From positions 1-64,000 of the forward strand of contig DABG01000019.1 of the NCBI GenBank assembly GCA_002103075.1: 64,000 bases of DNA, given 5' to 3'. Shown piece after piece: positions 43,120-53,445 of this stretch. Position numbers and translations under genes: made by a program. Below the pieces are notes generated by a model, which was not told the origin of the DNA, did not search any database, and worked only from the letters and a program-made list of their open reading frames with translations. Each line of letters opens with the position of its first letter. The stretch's first letter is position 1. Source of the stretch: Candidatus Gastranaerophilales bacterium HUM_9. Lineage in GTDB: Bacteria; Cyanobacteriota; Vampirovibrionia; Gastranaerophilales; Gastranaerophilaceae.

Positions 43120-43847
43120 AGATAAAAAACAAAGTTGATAATGAAGTCTGCCATCAATAAGTATATGGTAGATTTTATTGCTGCTTGAGTGGTTGAAATT
43201 CCGACTTCTTTTGCACCACCAGTTGTTTCATAACCCTGTGTTGCACAGACATCTGCTATCAATAATCCAAAAATAAGAGCCTTAAATATACTAATATAAA
43301 AATCTTTGAGTTTTAGCCATGCCCATACTGAATTGATATATCTGTGTGGGTGAAGTTTTATAGTCATATAAGCTACAACCATACCACCTAAAACTCCAAC
43401 TAATTCTGCAATAATCGTAACCATCGGAACTGTTATTGCACTAGAAAGTAATCTTGGTGCAAAATAGTATCCAACAGGGTCAACTTTTAAGGTCTTAATA
43501 GCGTCGACTTGTTCTGTAACTTTCATATTAGCAATTTCTGCTGAAATTGCAGTCCCCGCTCTAGCACCAATTGATAGTGCAACAAAAGCAGGTGCAATCT
43601 CTCTAATAATCATTACAGTAATTGTTCCGCCAATATAACTATCAGCTCCACTCATTAAAAATTGTTTAGAGATTTGAATAGTGATTACAGCAGCTGCAAC
43701 AAATGATATAATCAATGAAATAAACAGTGAGTCATAACTTATTGCTGCAGCTTGCGTAATAGCATGCTTAAACCTCATTTGTCCTGAACAAATGTATTTA
43801 AGTGCAGTGATAAAATTTTCAACACATTTTCCTAAAAAACTAATCAT
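43116..43847 (-). CDS. mlaE: MlaE-family ABC transporter permease
   Basis: 243 residues, about five membrane segments. TVMIIREIAPAFVALSIGARAGTAISAEIANMKVTEQVDA is the diagnostic MlaE region (quoted as several blocks: REIAPAFVALSIGARAG; AISAEIANMKVTEQVDAI). The family moves phospholipids between inner and outer membrane. ATG 43847 is used because it overlaps the ilvE stop by 8 nt; upstream in-frame ATGs lie inside ilvE. The usual mlaF and mlaD partners are not next to it. The stop codon overlaps that of the convergent coiled-coil gene. Confidence 0.9.
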   Translation of the reverse strand: MISFLGKCVENFITALKYICSGQMRFKHAITQAAAISYDSLFISLIISFVAAAVITIQISKQFLMSGADSYIGGTITVMIIREIAPAFVALSIGARAGTAISAEIANMKVTEQVDAIKTLKVDPVGYYFAPRLLSSAITVPMVTIIAELVGVLGGMVVAYMTIKLHPHRYINSVWAWLKLKDFYISIFKALIFGLLIADVCATQGYETTGGAKEVGISTTQAAIKSTIYLLMADFIINFVFYL

Positions 43848-44757
43848 AAACAGGTGTGCACCAGTGTTTGTATTTTGCAACTTTACCTTTTACAACATCA
43901 AAGTATAGTTTTTGAAGTTTTGATGTGATTTCACCCATCTTTCCATTATCACCAATCATACGTTTATCAATGCTTGAAACGTGAGTGATTTGAGCACCTG
44001 TACCACAACAGAAAACTTCGTCCATATAATATAATTCAGAACGGTCAACGGCTCTTTCGATTACTTCAATGCCTAAATCTCTAGCCAATTCAAGAACTGT
44101 GTTTCTTGTTACACCAACCAAGATGTCATCGGTTGCGTTTGTTGTGATAAGTTTTCCATCTCTGATGAAGATTAAGTTCATAGCAGAACCTTCTGTAACT
44201 TGTCCAGATTCAGAAAGTACTACTGCATCATCAAAACCAAAGTTGTGTGCATCAGTCTTAATCAATGCTGCGTTTGCATAAGCACCTGTAACTTTTGCAC
44301 TAGGTGGAATTGAGTTATCACCGTTTCTTCTCCAGCTTGATACACAAAGGTGTAAACCTGTGCTTGAATCATAATAGTTACCTAATGGAGTTGTAAATAA
44401 TACATATGAATCTTCGTTATCATACAATCCAGGTCCAACTTTTTGTGCTGATTTATACAAGGTTGGTCTGATATAGGTATCTTGTTTGTAGCCGTTTTTC
44501 TTTAATAATGCAATATTTATATCCATGTATTCTTTTACTGTGTAAGGACTATTCATATACATAACTTTTGCACTTCTCAATAAACGTTCGTAGTGTTCTT
44601 TCATTCTGAAAGCATACAATTGTCCTTCTTCTTCATTATAATATGCTCTGATACCTTCAAAAACACCTGTGCCATATAAAAATGCGTGTGTTCTAACTGG
44701 AATCATCGCTTTGTCGGCTTCTACATACTCGCCATTTAAGAATACATATTCTGTCAT
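43840..44757 (-). CDS. ilvE: Branched-chain amino acid aminotransferase
   Basis: 305 residues, PLP fold type [17 protein letters not shown], KLYYxxxx-like helix, [16 protein letters not shown], the Lys in [15 protein letters not shown] and [31 protein letters not shown] and [13 protein letters not shown] fit IlvE. It performs the last step of Leu, Ile and Val synthesis. ATG 44757 is selected: GGGGGAG lies 5 nt upstream and the promoter is further up. The longer frame would include the promoter. Confidence 0.94.
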   Translation of the reverse strand: MTEYVFLNGEYVEADKAMIPVRTHAFLYGTGVFEGIRAYYNEEEGQLYAFRMKEHYERLLRSAKVMYMNSPYTVKEYMDINIALLKKNGYKQDTYIRPTLYKSAQKVGPGLYDNEDSYVLFTTPLGNYYDSSTGLHLCVSSWRRNGDNSIPPSAKVTGAYANAALIKTDAHNFGFDDAVVLSESGQVTEGSAMNLIFIRDGKLITTNATDDILVGVTRNTVLELARDLGIEVIERAVDRSELYYMDEVFCCGTGAQITHVSSIDKRMIGDNGKMGEITSKLQKLYFDVVKGKVAKYKHWCTPVYD

Positions 44758-44787
44758 ATTTACTCCCCCTAATCTTTCAATGTCTTT

Positions 44788-44817
44788 ATTATACATTTGT
44801 AATAACTTTAATGTCAA
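44788..44817 (-). promoter_or_regulatory. Consensus promoter of ilvE
   Basis: Minus-strand TTGACA and TATAAT, 18-bp spacing, 30 nt upstream of the ilvE start. The best match to the sigma70 consensus in this window. Confidence 0.8.
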
Positions 44818-44821
44818 TCAT

Positions 44822-44850
44822 TTGATTTTTAAACTTGGTTTATATATAAT
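44822..44850 (+). promoter_or_regulatory. Promoter of glyQ
   Basis: TTGATT and TATAAT with 17-bp spacing, 34 nt before the glyQ start. Back to back with the ilvE promoter. Confidence 0.6.
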
Positions 44851-44884
44851 TAGTGTAACTTGTACAATGAATAGAGGAAGGGAT

Positions 44885-45775
44885 ATGGAACTTAATTTTC
44901 AGGATTTAATATTAAATTTATCTGCATTTTGGTCAAAATACGGATGTGTAATACAGCAACCTTATGATACAGAAAAAGGTGCTTCAACAATGAACCCAGC
45001 TACGTTTTTAAGAGCTTTAGGCCCAGAACCTTGGTCAACAGCTATGGTTGAACCTTGTAGACGTCCGACTGATGCTAGATATGGCGAAAATCCTAATAGA
45101 TTAGGTCATTATTTTCAATATCAAGTTTTGTTGAAACCATCACCTGATAATGCTCAAGAACTTTATTTGAGCAGTTTAGAGGCTATGGGTATAGATTTAT
45201 CAAAACATGATGTAAGATTTGTTGAAGATAACTGGGAATCACCTACTTTAGGTGCTGCCGGTGTAGGTTGGGAAGTTTGGTTAGATGGTATGGAGATTAC
45301 TCAGTTTACTTATTTTCAACAAGTTGGTGGTGTAGAGGTTAAGCCTGTTGCACTTGAAATTACGTATGGTTTAGAAAGAATTGCAATGTATTTGCAAAAT
45401 AAAGAATCTGTATTTGATATCAACTGGAATAACAACTTGAAATACGGTGAAATTTATCTTCAAAACGAAATTGAACAATCAAAATATAATTTTGAATATT
45501 CAAATGGTGATTCGTTGTTCAAGATGTTTGAATTATACCAAAAAGAAGTAGATAACTGCTTAGAAGCAAAATTGGTTTTACCTGCGTACGATTATGTATT
45601 AAAATGTTCTCATACCTTCAATTTGCTTGATGCTAGAGGGGTTATCAGTAAAGATGAAAGAATTAACTTTATTAATAGAGTTAGAACAATGGCATCAGCC
45701 GTTGCAAATTTATATGTAGAACAACGTAAAGAAATGGGTTACCCATTGTGTAAGGAAACCTTAGTAGAATGTTAA
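44885..45775 (+). CDS. glyQ: Glycyl-tRNA synthetase alpha subunit
   Basis: 296 residues. [60 protein letters not shown] and [20 protein letters not shown] are hallmarks of the alpha chain of the tetrameric bacterial enzyme. The start is ATG 44885 with GGAAGGG just upstream; a longer frame to 44669 overlaps divergent ilvE and both promoters. The beta-subunit gene glyS is not in the window; instead a permease overlaps the end by 7 nt. Cyanobacteria also keep the two genes apart. Confidence 0.95.
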   Translation: MELNFQDLILNLSAFWSKYGCVIQQPYDTEKGASTMNPATFLRALGPEPWSTAMVEPCRRPTDARYGENPNRLGHYFQYQVLLKPSPDNAQELYLSSLEAMGIDLSKHDVRFVEDNWESPTLGAAGVGWEVWLDGMEITQFTYFQQVGGVEVKPVALEITYGLERIAMYLQNKESVFDINWNNNLKYGEIYLQNEIEQSKYNFEYSNGDSLFKMFELYQKEVDNCLEAKLVLPAYDYVLKCSHTFNLLDARGVISKDERINFINRVRTMASAVANLYVEQRKEMGYPLCKETLVEC

Positions 45776-47358
45776 GAGAAAAATTAGAAGTTTTTCACGG
45801 GTTTTTCACAAAAATCCTAACTAGAAAAAATCCAGAACAAATTATGGCAACTGCTTCAAAAGCAGGGTTAGAAAAAACGCTTACAGCAATTGATTTGATT
45901 ATATTAGGTGTTGGTGCAATTATTGGTTCTGGTATTTTTGCTGTTGTAGGTATAGCTGCTGCAGGTCAAGCTGGTTCTCCAGGGGCTGGTCCTGCGTTAA
46001 TTGTATCAATGGTTATTGCAACTATTGCAAGTATATTCTCTGCAATGTGTTATAGCGAATTTTCAACTATGATACCGGTAGCAGGTGGTGCTTATACATA
46101 TACGTTTGTAACATTGGGTGAGTTTGCTGCTTGGATTGTTGGTTGGCTACTTACTTTAGAATATTTATTTGGTTATATTGGAGTTGCTTGCTCTTGGTCA
46201 AAATATGTGATGAATTTCCTTGATAGATTCTCATTATATTTGCCAACTTGGTTAGCAAAACCTCCTGTATGGTTATTGGATAACTGGGGGTCTGTAAAAG
46301 AAACACTTGAAGTAACAGGTGGTTCAGTAGCATCTGTTCCTCATTTATTTGGTATGCCTATTTGTGTGAATTTACCAGCATTATTGATTGTTGTTATGAC
46401 AACAGCGATGCTTGTTAAAGGTACAAAAGATTCTACAAAAATGGCAGCAGTTATGGTAGCTATCAAGTTATCTGTAATTGCATTATTTGTAATATTTGGT
46501 GCTTTTTGTGTAAGACCTGAAAATTGGACTCCTTTTGCACCTTGTGGATTTAAAGGTATTTTCATGGGTGCGTTTACTATCTTTTTTGCGTATGTTGGGT
46601 TTGATGCTTTAGCAACAACTGCAGAAGAATGTAAAAATCCTCAAAAAGATTTACCAATAGGCATTATTGGTTCGCTTATAATTACAACACTTGTTTATAT
46701 TTCTGTTGCACTTGTTTTAACTGGTATTTATAATACAAGTGGTCATGTAGATGCAGGGTTCATAAATGCACCTTTAGCGTTTGTAATGAACCTGCACCAT
46801 ATAAAAGTTATTCCAGAACTTATCTCAATCGGTGCGATTGCTGGTTTAACTTCTGTTTTAATGGTGTTGCATTTGGCTACAACAAGAGTTTTATATGCTA
46901 TGAGCCGTGATAATTTCTTGCCAAACGTTTTTCAAGTATTGCACCCAAAATTCAAAACTCCTCACTTCTTGACAGTTTTAGTTGGGGTTTTGTGTATAGT
47001 GGGTACGCTTATGTTTGATGTTCAAGACGCAGCTCATTTATGCGTGTATGGTACTTTTGCATCATTTATTGTAATTTGTGTTGCAGTATTGATTCTTAGA
47101 AAAATTGATCCAGATAGACCTAGACCTTTTAAATGTCCTTGTTCTCCTTGGTTTCCACTTCTAGGTATTATTTGCTGTGGTGGATTGATGATTTATTCCT
47201 TTAAAGAACTAAAAGATTCTTCAATGTTATTTGGAGGTTGGATTGTTCTTGGTATAATTATATATGCGTTATATGGATACGCAAAAAATAGAAAAGCTGA
47301 AATTAGTAGTATAGAAAAAGAAAAAGTAAATGAAGATAAAGAGTACGTTATTAAATAA
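45769..47358 (+). CDS. APC-family amino-acid permease (cationic amino-acid type)
   Basis: 529 residues with about 12 to 14 membrane segments. The N-terminal motif [61 protein letters not shown] and [13 protein letters not shown] place it in the amino acid-polyamine-organocation family near the cationic amino-acid transporters. ATG 45769 overlaps the glyQ stop. A paralogue follows directly. Loss of either could be masked by the other. Confidence 0.9.
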   Translation: MLREKLEVFHGFFTKILTRKNPEQIMATASKAGLEKTLTAIDLIILGVGAIIGSGIFAVVGIAAAGQAGSPGAGPALIVSMVIATIASIFSAMCYSEFSTMIPVAGGAYTYTFVTLGEFAAWIVGWLLTLEYLFGYIGVACSWSKYVMNFLDRFSLYLPTWLAKPPVWLLDNWGSVKETLEVTGGSVASVPHLFGMPICVNLPALLIVVMTTAMLVKGTKDSTKMAAVMVAIKLSVIALFVIFGAFCVRPENWTPFAPCGFKGIFMGAFTIFFAYVGFDALATTAEECKNPQKDLPIGIIGSLIITTLVYISVALVLTGIYNTSGHVDAGFINAPLAFVMNLHHIKVIPELISIGAIAGLTSVLMVLHLATTRVLYAMSRDNFLPNVFQVLHPKFKTPHFLTVLVGVLCIVGTLMFDVQDAAHLCVYGTFASFIVICVAVLILRKIDPDRPRPFKCPCSPWFPLLGIICCGGLMIYSFKELKDSSMLFGGWIVLGIIIYALYGYAKNRKAEISSIEKEKVNEDKEYVIK

Positions 47359-48886
47359 CTTATTGAAATGTAAAACACCTGATGAATTAATTGAAGCAGG
47401 TAATAGTTCAGGATTAAAAAAGACATTAAATGTTTTTGACTTAATCATAATCGGTATAGGTGCAGTAGTTGGTACTGGTATTTTCACAATTATAGGAAGT
47501 GCTATTCAAGGCGGTCAAGATGGTTTAGGTGCTGGTCCAGCTGTAATTTTATCAATGTTTTTGGCTGCTATAGCAAGTGTTTTTTCGGCATTGTCTTATT
47601 CAGAAATCTCAGCTATGATACCAGTTGCAGGTAGTGCTTACACGTATACTTACGCAACAATGGGCGAATTTATGGCTTGGATGGTTGGCTGGATATTGAT
47701 GCTTGAATATGCTATTGGTAATATCACAGTTGCAAGTGCTTGGACAGGGTATTTTGTTCAATTCTTAAAAGGATTTAAACATATTTTGCCATCATTTATT
47801 GTAAATTCTCCGTTGTGGTTAAGAAATGATTATAGAACAATTTATGCTATGGCAGACAAGTTTGGCTGGAATGTGCATGATAAGATGCCATTTTGGCACA
47901 TGCCAGACTGGTTTAATAATATGTTCCATATTTCTGAAATTCCAATTGCAATAAATTTGCCTGCGATGTTTATTGTGTTTGTTTTAACTGTACTTTTAAT
48001 AAAAGGTGTTAAAGAATCAACTAAATTCGCAAGTATAATGGTTGGAGTGAATATGTTTATCATTATTTCATTTATTGTGGTTGGTTCATTTTATGTTGCT
48101 CCTGAAAACTGGCAACCGTTTATGCCAAATGGTTTTGAGGGAGTGTTTATGGGAGCATTTGTTATTTTCTTTGCATATATTGGGTTTGATGCTATTTCAA
48201 CTGCTGCAGAAGAAACAAAAAATCCACAAAGAGATTTACCTATTGCAATTTTAGGTACATTAGTTATTTGTACGTTGTTATATGTACTTGTCGGACTTGT
48301 TTTGACAGGCATTTTACCTTGTAGTGCTATTGATACTCAAGCACCACTCGCACACGCTATGCGTTGTATAGGCAAGGATTGGTATGCAGGGTTGATTTCA
48401 ATAGGTGCACTTTGTGCTTTAACAACTGTTCTTTTGATTTATCAACTTGGTACTGCAAGAATTCTTTTTGCTATGAGTAGAGACAATTTCTTACCAAAAT
48501 CATTAAATGAAATTCACAAAAAGTTTAAAACTCCACATATTGTTACTTGGCTATCAGGTTTGGTGGTTATAGTTTGTGCTTTGTTTATGGATTTGAATGT
48601 ATCAGCTGAACTTTGTAACTTTGGTACATTTACATCATTTATTATAATTTGTTTGACGGTATTGATATTAAGAAAGACTGAACCAAACAGAAAACGTCCG
48701 TTTAAAGTGCCTTGTTGTCCATTATTTCCTATTTTAGGTATTTTGACTTGTGCTTTATTGATGTTTTATAAGTTTAGATCAAACTCAGACTCTTCAATTT
48801 ATTTCTTAGTTTGGTTATTAATTGGTTTAGCTATTTATGCGGGATTTGGTTATCATAATAAACGCAAAAATGAAGAAAATGCGTAA
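47330..48886 (+). CDS. APC-family amino-acid permease, tandem paralogue
   Basis: 518 residues, same plan as the previous gene: DLIIIGIGAVVGTGIFTIIG, IPVAGSAYTYTYATMGEF, AYIGFDAISTAAEETKNPQR and [20 protein letters not shown]. The largest difference is a longer loop near residues 150-200. The ATG at 47330 lies 29 nt inside the end of the first permease. The two clearly arose by duplication; the degree of divergence suggests different substrates. Confidence 0.9.
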   Translation: MKIKSTLLNNLLKCKTPDELIEAGNSSGLKKTLNVFDLIIIGIGAVVGTGIFTIIGSAIQGGQDGLGAGPAVILSMFLAAIASVFSALSYSEISAMIPVAGSAYTYTYATMGEFMAWMVGWILMLEYAIGNITVASAWTGYFVQFLKGFKHILPSFIVNSPLWLRNDYRTIYAMADKFGWNVHDKMPFWHMPDWFNNMFHISEIPIAINLPAMFIVFVLTVLLIKGVKESTKFASIMVGVNMFIIISFIVVGSFYVAPENWQPFMPNGFEGVFMGAFVIFFAYIGFDAISTAAEETKNPQRDLPIAILGTLVICTLLYVLVGLVLTGILPCSAIDTQAPLAHAMRCIGKDWYAGLISIGALCALTTVLLIYQLGTARILFAMSRDNFLPKSLNEIHKKFKTPHIVTWLSGLVVIVCALFMDLNVSAELCNFGTFTSFIIICLTVLILRKTEPNRKRPFKVPCCPLFPILGILTCALLMFYKFRSNSDSSIYFLVWLLIGLAIYAGFGYHNKRKNEENA

Positions 48887-48903
48887 AATAACCATTTATT
48901 TGT

Positions 48904-48909
48904 TATAAT
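48904..48909 (+). promoter_or_regulatory. -10 box of the tRNA-Arg/miaB transcript
   Basis: A consensus TATAAT lies 15 nt before the tRNA 5' end; the -35 region (GCGTAA at 48881-48886, 17-bp spacing) is weak and overlaps the end of the permease gene. Confidence 0.45.
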
Positions 48910-48924
48910 AAAAATATAACAAGT

Positions 48925-48998
48925 GTGCCCGTAGCTCAGTTGGATAGAGTACAAGTTTCCGAAACTTGAGGTCATGGGTTCAATCCCCATCGGGCATA
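48925..48998 (+). tRNA. tRNA-Arg (anticodon CCG)
   Basis: 74 nt, no encoded CCA. Acceptor GTGCCCG pairs with CGGGCAT, with a G-U pair at the first position. D arm GCTCAGTTGGATAGAGT, anticodon stem CAAGT/ACTTG around loop TTCCGAA gives anticodon CCG, T arm ATGGGTTCAATCCCCAT. It ends 21 nt before miaB and has no terminator of its own. Confidence 0.94.
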
Positions 48999-49019
48999 TT
49001 TTAGAGGGAAGGATTAAAG

Positions 49020-50339
49020 ATGAAAAAAGTTTATATAGAAACATTAGGTTGTCAAATGAATAAATCAGATGCTGAAAGAATGTTTGGCATGTTAGAGCAT
49101 ATGGGTTATGAACAGACCTTAGAACCTAAAAAAGCTGATATGTTGATTATCAATACTTGTTCAATCAGACAGTTATCTGAGGATAAAGCCTATAGTCAAA
49201 TTGGTGTTTGGGGTAAATGGAAGAAAACTAGACCTGATTTAAAGATTGTTTTTTCTGGTTGTGTAGCTCAACAGGTTCAACAAAATTTGTTCAAGAGAGC
49301 TCCTTATGTTGACTTGGTTATTGGTACTCAACGTCTATATGAGCTTCCAGAACTTGTTAAAAGAATTGAACAAGGTGAAAGAGTTTGTTCTTGTGAAGAA
49401 AAACCTTATGACGAGGGAGAAGAAATACAGATTAATAGAACAAAAAGTATAAATGCTTGGATTCCTATTATGGAAGGCTGTAATAACTTCTGTACATATT
49501 GTATCGTTCCTTATACAAGAGGTAGAGAACGTTCTCGTGGATTTGAAAATATTATGAACGAGGTTAAAAAGGCTTTATCAGAGGGATTTAAGGAAATTAC
49601 ACTTTTAGGACAAAATGTTGATAGTTATAAAGGTGTTGATAAAGATGGTAACGAAATCAATTTGTCAGGTCTTTTAAAGGCTATAAATGGTTTAGATGGC
49701 AAGTTTAGAATAAGATTTGTTACATCTTATCCAACTGATATTACAGATGAATTGATTGATACAGTTATTGATTGTGATAAGGTTTGTGAGTATTTTCATA
49801 TTCCAATGCAATCTGGTGATGACTATGTTTTGAAAAAGATGAATAGAAGATATGATGTTGCAACTTATACGAAAATTTGTAATCATATAAGAACTAGAGT
49901 AAAAGATGTTACTATTACAAGTGACTTTATAGCGGGGTTCCCAGGAGAAACAGAAGAACAGTTCCAAAATACATTGAAAACTATGTTGGATTTAGAATTG
50001 GATTATTCAAATACAGCTGCTTATTCGCCTAGAGAAAAAACTGTTGCAGCTAAATGGGTTGATAAATATATTCCTGAAGAAGAAAAAACAGAACGTTTAG
50101 CAAGATTGAACGAAACAAATAGAGAGTGTTGTGTACGTTCTAATAAAAAATATATTGGTCGAGAGATGGAAGTTCTTGTTGAAAAATTTGAAGAACATAA
50201 TGGTAAGAATGTTATTTCTGGTAGAACAAGGAATAATAAAATGGTTCATATTCCTTGTGATGAAAACAAAGTTGGCGAATTCGTAAACGTTAAAATCAAT
50301 GGTTCAAAAACGTGGTATTTAACTGGTGAATTGATTTAA
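49020..50339 (+). CDS. miaB: tRNA-2-methylthio-N6-dimethylallyladenosine synthase
   Basis: 439 residues, radical SAM methylthiotransferase acting on A37 of tRNAs that read U-starting codons. N-terminal MTTase domain cysteines are in ETLGCQMNKSD, INTCSIRQ and VFSGCVAQQ. The radical SAM motif CNNFCTYC (near residue 154) is in WIPIMEGCNNFCTYCIVPYT, and a C-terminal TRAM domain follows (NKKYIGREMEVLVEKFEEH). GGGAAGGA precedes the ATG. Probably transcribed together with the tRNA-Arg directly upstream. Confidence 0.96.
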   Translation: MKKVYIETLGCQMNKSDAERMFGMLEHMGYEQTLEPKKADMLIINTCSIRQLSEDKAYSQIGVWGKWKKTRPDLKIVFSGCVAQQVQQNLFKRAPYVDLVIGTQRLYELPELVKRIEQGERVCSCEEKPYDEGEEIQINRTKSINAWIPIMEGCNNFCTYCIVPYTRGRERSRGFENIMNEVKKALSEGFKEITLLGQNVDSYKGVDKDGNEINLSGLLKAINGLDGKFRIRFVTSYPTDITDELIDTVIDCDKVCEYFHIPMQSGDDYVLKKMNRRYDVATYTKICNHIRTRVKDVTITSDFIAGFPGETEEQFQNTLKTMLDLELDYSNTAAYSPREKTVAAKWVDKYIPEEEKTERLARLNETNRECCVRSNKKYIGREMEVLVEKFEEHNGKNVISGRTRNNKMVHIPCDENKVGEFVNVKINGSKTWYLTGELI

Positions 50340-50400
50340 TACATAATTAAGAATATAAAATTGTAATATTATGTAATATTCTAGCCAAAATTTTAAAAGA

Positions 50401-50409
50401 TGTTATACT
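50401..50409 (+). promoter_or_regulatory. Extended -10 promoter before the zinc-ribbon/AAA gene
   Basis: TGTTATACT fits the extended -10 form. It ends 5 nt before an in-frame ATG at 50415 and 29 nt before the ATG at 50439, so the first would make a leaderless mRNA. Confidence 0.5.
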
Positions 50410-50438
50410 ATCACATGGGAGAGTATAAATATTTTAAG

Positions 50439-53432
50439 ATGATATGTCCAAAATGTAAAAAAGAAATAGATGATAACAGTATAAAATGTCCTGAATGTGG
50501 GGCAAGAGTGGGACGTATATGTCCTAATTGTAAAACTCATAATGTTATTAGTGCAATGAAATGTAAGAACTGTAATTATGTTTTATTAAAGACATGCCCA
50601 AATTGTGGTGCAACAAATACTGCAAAAGCTAAGACATGCAGACGTTGTGGTGCAGAGTTAGATGTGAAGAAAAAAGTAGCTCCTCAACAAACTCAATCAC
50701 CGACAGTTTCTAATACACAGGACTCTCCTAGAGCAATAATTGAATCAATGCCAAAGTATGAGGCTATTTATTCAACACAACAAGTAGCTCAACAAAAATT
50801 AAAAGATGCAATTTTAGATGAGAATAAGAAAATTATTGCTATATCAGGTGAGAGTGGTATAGGTAAAAATTTAGTTATAAAGTTTGTTTCAAAAGAACTT
50901 GAAAATTCAGGACTTATTTGGATTTCTGGACAATGTTCTAGTTATACAAAATCTACACCGTTTGGATATTTTCAAGATTTGTTCTTGACCTTGTTTAATT
51001 TGAATAACTTTTGTATTGATATGAACGGGTTGAAAACAGAGTCTTTAAAATTCTTTAAACAAGAATTTCCTGACTTAACAAATGATGAGATAGAAGAATT
51101 TATAAATATTCTTTATCCTGAAAAATTTGGTGAATTTAAAAACATTCATACAAATAGAGAACGTTCTTTTAGTATATTAAAGAAAATCTTTTATACAATT
51201 TCATCAAATATGAAGAGTGTAATTGTTGTTAATAATTTTGATTATATTGATAATATGTCAAAAGAGTTTATCAACGAACTTCTTTCTGTTCCAGAAATCT
51301 TTATGAATACGACTTTTGTGTTGTCGTTTGAAGAACCAAAATCTGCAAAAGTTTGTATATCACATTCTATATTAAATGAAAATTCGTTTGAAGATATTAC
51401 GATTGCACCATTCTCTAGTGATAAATTAGCTCCAATGTTTGACAAGTATAAAAATATTGATTTGAATGTTGAACAACGTAATACAATAACAACTTATGCA
51501 AAAGGAAATCCTGCTGTGTTTGAGCAGTTTATTAACCTTGTTGCAGATAAAAAGAAATTTGGAATGCCATTTTCTGTGCCAAAGAAGATTGAAGATGTTG
51601 TCTTTGATAGATTAGGTTATTTAAAATCAGAAAATCATCTTGCATATAAAGTATTAATTGCATTAGTATTACTAGGGTTTAAGTCTAATCCTGTAATCTT
51701 GAATACATTTAATAATATTGATTTAGAACAATTAGAATCAATTTTAAATACGTTGGTCAATTTAAACTATATTGTTCAAATATCAAATTCTGTTTATGAA
51801 TTTAAGAGTTTGGGTTTCTGGAAAATTTTGCAAACTAAAGTTAAAGCGGACGAAGCTGTTTATAATGATGTTGCCCAACAATTGTTTGTGTTATTGCAAA
51901 ACTATAACTTGTCTTCATTAAGTGTGTTAAATCATATTGCAAAAGATATGTCATTTACACAGCAATATTTGACAATTTGGACTACAGTTGTTCAGTTAGC
52001 ATCATATATAGGTGATATTGATTTATTTATTCAATCCCAAAAACAAATACTTGAGATTGTTGAAAACAATACTATTAAAGGTTCTGATACTATTAAGAAA
52101 AATATCTATGTTCAAAGTGGTAAATTGTTAGAAAAGTTAAATCCAGAAGAAGGATTAGATTTCTTGACAAATGCTATTAAAACAGGGCTTGTTGGAAAGT
52201 ATGAAGAAATAGAACTTTTAGGCTATATTGCATCTTGTGCTATGAAAACAGGTAACTATTATGGAGTTTTAGAATGCGTAGAAGACGTACTTGATAAACT
52301 TGATAATCCAAGGTCGTTAGAGTATGCCTTAGTTAAATCAAGAAAGTTAAAAGCATTAAATCAAATAGGTAACTTAGGCGAAGTTGTTAATCTAGCTGAA
52401 AATGAAATAATACCTGTTATTGAAGATGCCTTATCTAAAAAGTCATCTAGCTTTAAAATGGTTTCAGAATATGATGTATTTGAAAGCTGGCTTTCTGTTT
52501 TGTATGAATTAGTAAAAGCATTGACAAGACAAGGTAATAGTAGAGCGTTCAAGGTTATCAATGAAGTATTTAAAATATTAGAAGCAAATGATATTCAAGA
52601 TAAGCAGTTCTCTTGTAACTTGCAGTTAGAATTGGCTTTAGCCAATACAATTCGCGGTAATATCGCAATGTCTAATAAAATTTTGAATGATATATTTGAA
52701 ATCTATGAAAATTCTGATGTTATAAATTCTTTCGTTGTATCTAGATTAAACTTGATTAGTATTTTGAATAAGTTCTTTACTGATAGAGAAAAAATAGACG
52801 TTGATGAATTATTCAAGATTGCTACATTTGCAGACAACATTGATGATAAGTTCACAAAGAATATCTCAAAACTTTTATTGGGTAAGGTTGTTTTAGATAC
52901 AGTTTCTGTTCAGAATGCTATAAGTATTTATACAAAACAACTTGAATACTTTGCAAATGAAAAGAATTCAATTGGTGTATTGTTGGGTTGGTATTTAACA
53001 GCAGAAGCAACTGCATTAGTAAATAAACAACAGGCTCTTGATATCGCTCAAAAAGCATTAGGTATTGCTCAAAAACCAGAAATTTGTAATCATTATTTTG
53101 CATTGTTATTCAATAAATTAGTTTGTAAAATTTATATTTCAAACAAAGACTTTGAATCAGCAAGAATTTATTTAGATAGAGCATTAACTATTGCTAAGGG
53201 TTATGAATTGAAATATCAATTAGCAAAATTATATTTGATGTCAGGTAACTGTTTAAAAGAAACTTTAAATAAGACAGATAATGTAAAAGAGGTTCTTTTA
53301 GAAATGAAGTCTTTATTTAAAAAATCAGAAGATATAAATGCTGAATTAGAAATATCTTCTTTAACAAAAGATATTATTCAAAAGAATAACGAATTAGACA
53401 TGCTTTGTAAGGCTTATGGAATAAGTTTATAG
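50439..53432 (+). CDS. Zinc-ribbon / AAA-type ATPase / TPR signalling protein
   Basis: 997 residues from ATG 50439. Residues 1-75 hold three double-CxxC zinc ribbons (CPKC..CPEC, CPNC..CKNC, CPNC..CRRC). A linker leads to a P-loop ATPase at about 110-400. Its Walker A reads SGESGIGKNL, with Asn where Ser or Thr is the rule, so nucleotide use is uncertain; a Walker B-like VIVVNNFDYIDN follows. Residues 400-990 are helical repeats of TPR type. The domain order resembles STAND-type regulators and the ATPase part of adenylate cyclase-like proteins. In-frame ATG 50415 is an alternative start. Next two genes encode secreted proteins in the same unit. Confidence 0.83.
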   Translation: MICPKCKKEIDDNSIKCPECGARVGRICPNCKTHNVISAMKCKNCNYVLLKTCPNCGATNTAKAKTCRRCGAELDVKKKVAPQQTQSPTVSNTQDSPRAIIESMPKYEAIYSTQQVAQQKLKDAILDENKKIIAISGESGIGKNLVIKFVSKELENSGLIWISGQCSSYTKSTPFGYFQDLFLTLFNLNNFCIDMNGLKTESLKFFKQEFPDLTNDEIEEFINILYPEKFGEFKNIHTNRERSFSILKKIFYTISSNMKSVIVVNNFDYIDNMSKEFINELLSVPEIFMNTTFVLSFEEPKSAKVCISHSILNENSFEDITIAPFSSDKLAPMFDKYKNIDLNVEQRNTITTYAKGNPAVFEQFINLVADKKKFGMPFSVPKKIEDVVFDRLGYLKSENHLAYKVLIALVLLGFKSNPVILNTFNNIDLEQLESILNTLVNLNYIVQISNSVYEFKSLGFWKILQTKVKADEAVYNDVAQQLFVLLQNYNLSSLSVLNHIAKDMSFTQQYLTIWTTVVQLASYIGDIDLFIQSQKQILEIVENNTIKGSDTIKKNIYVQSGKLLEKLNPEEGLDFLTNAIKTGLVGKYEEIELLGYIASCAMKTGNYYGVLECVEDVLDKLDNPRSLEYALVKSRKLKALNQIGNLGEVVNLAENEIIPVIEDALSKKSSSFKMVSEYDVFESWLSVLYELVKALTRQGNSRAFKVINEVFKILEANDIQDKQFSCNLQLELALANTIRGNIAMSNKILNDIFEIYENSDVINSFVVSRLNLISILNKFFTDREKIDVDELFKIATFADNIDDKFTKNISKLLLGKVVLDTVSVQNAISIYTKQLEYFANEKNSIGVLLGWYLTAEATALVNKQQALDIAQKALGIAQKPEICNHYFALLFNKLVCKIYISNKDFESARIYLDRALTIAKGYELKYQLAKLYLMSGNCLKETLNKTDNVKEVLLEMKSLFKKSEDINAELEISSLTKDIIQKNNELDMLCKAYGISL

Positions 53433-53445
53433 ATAGGGTATAAAA

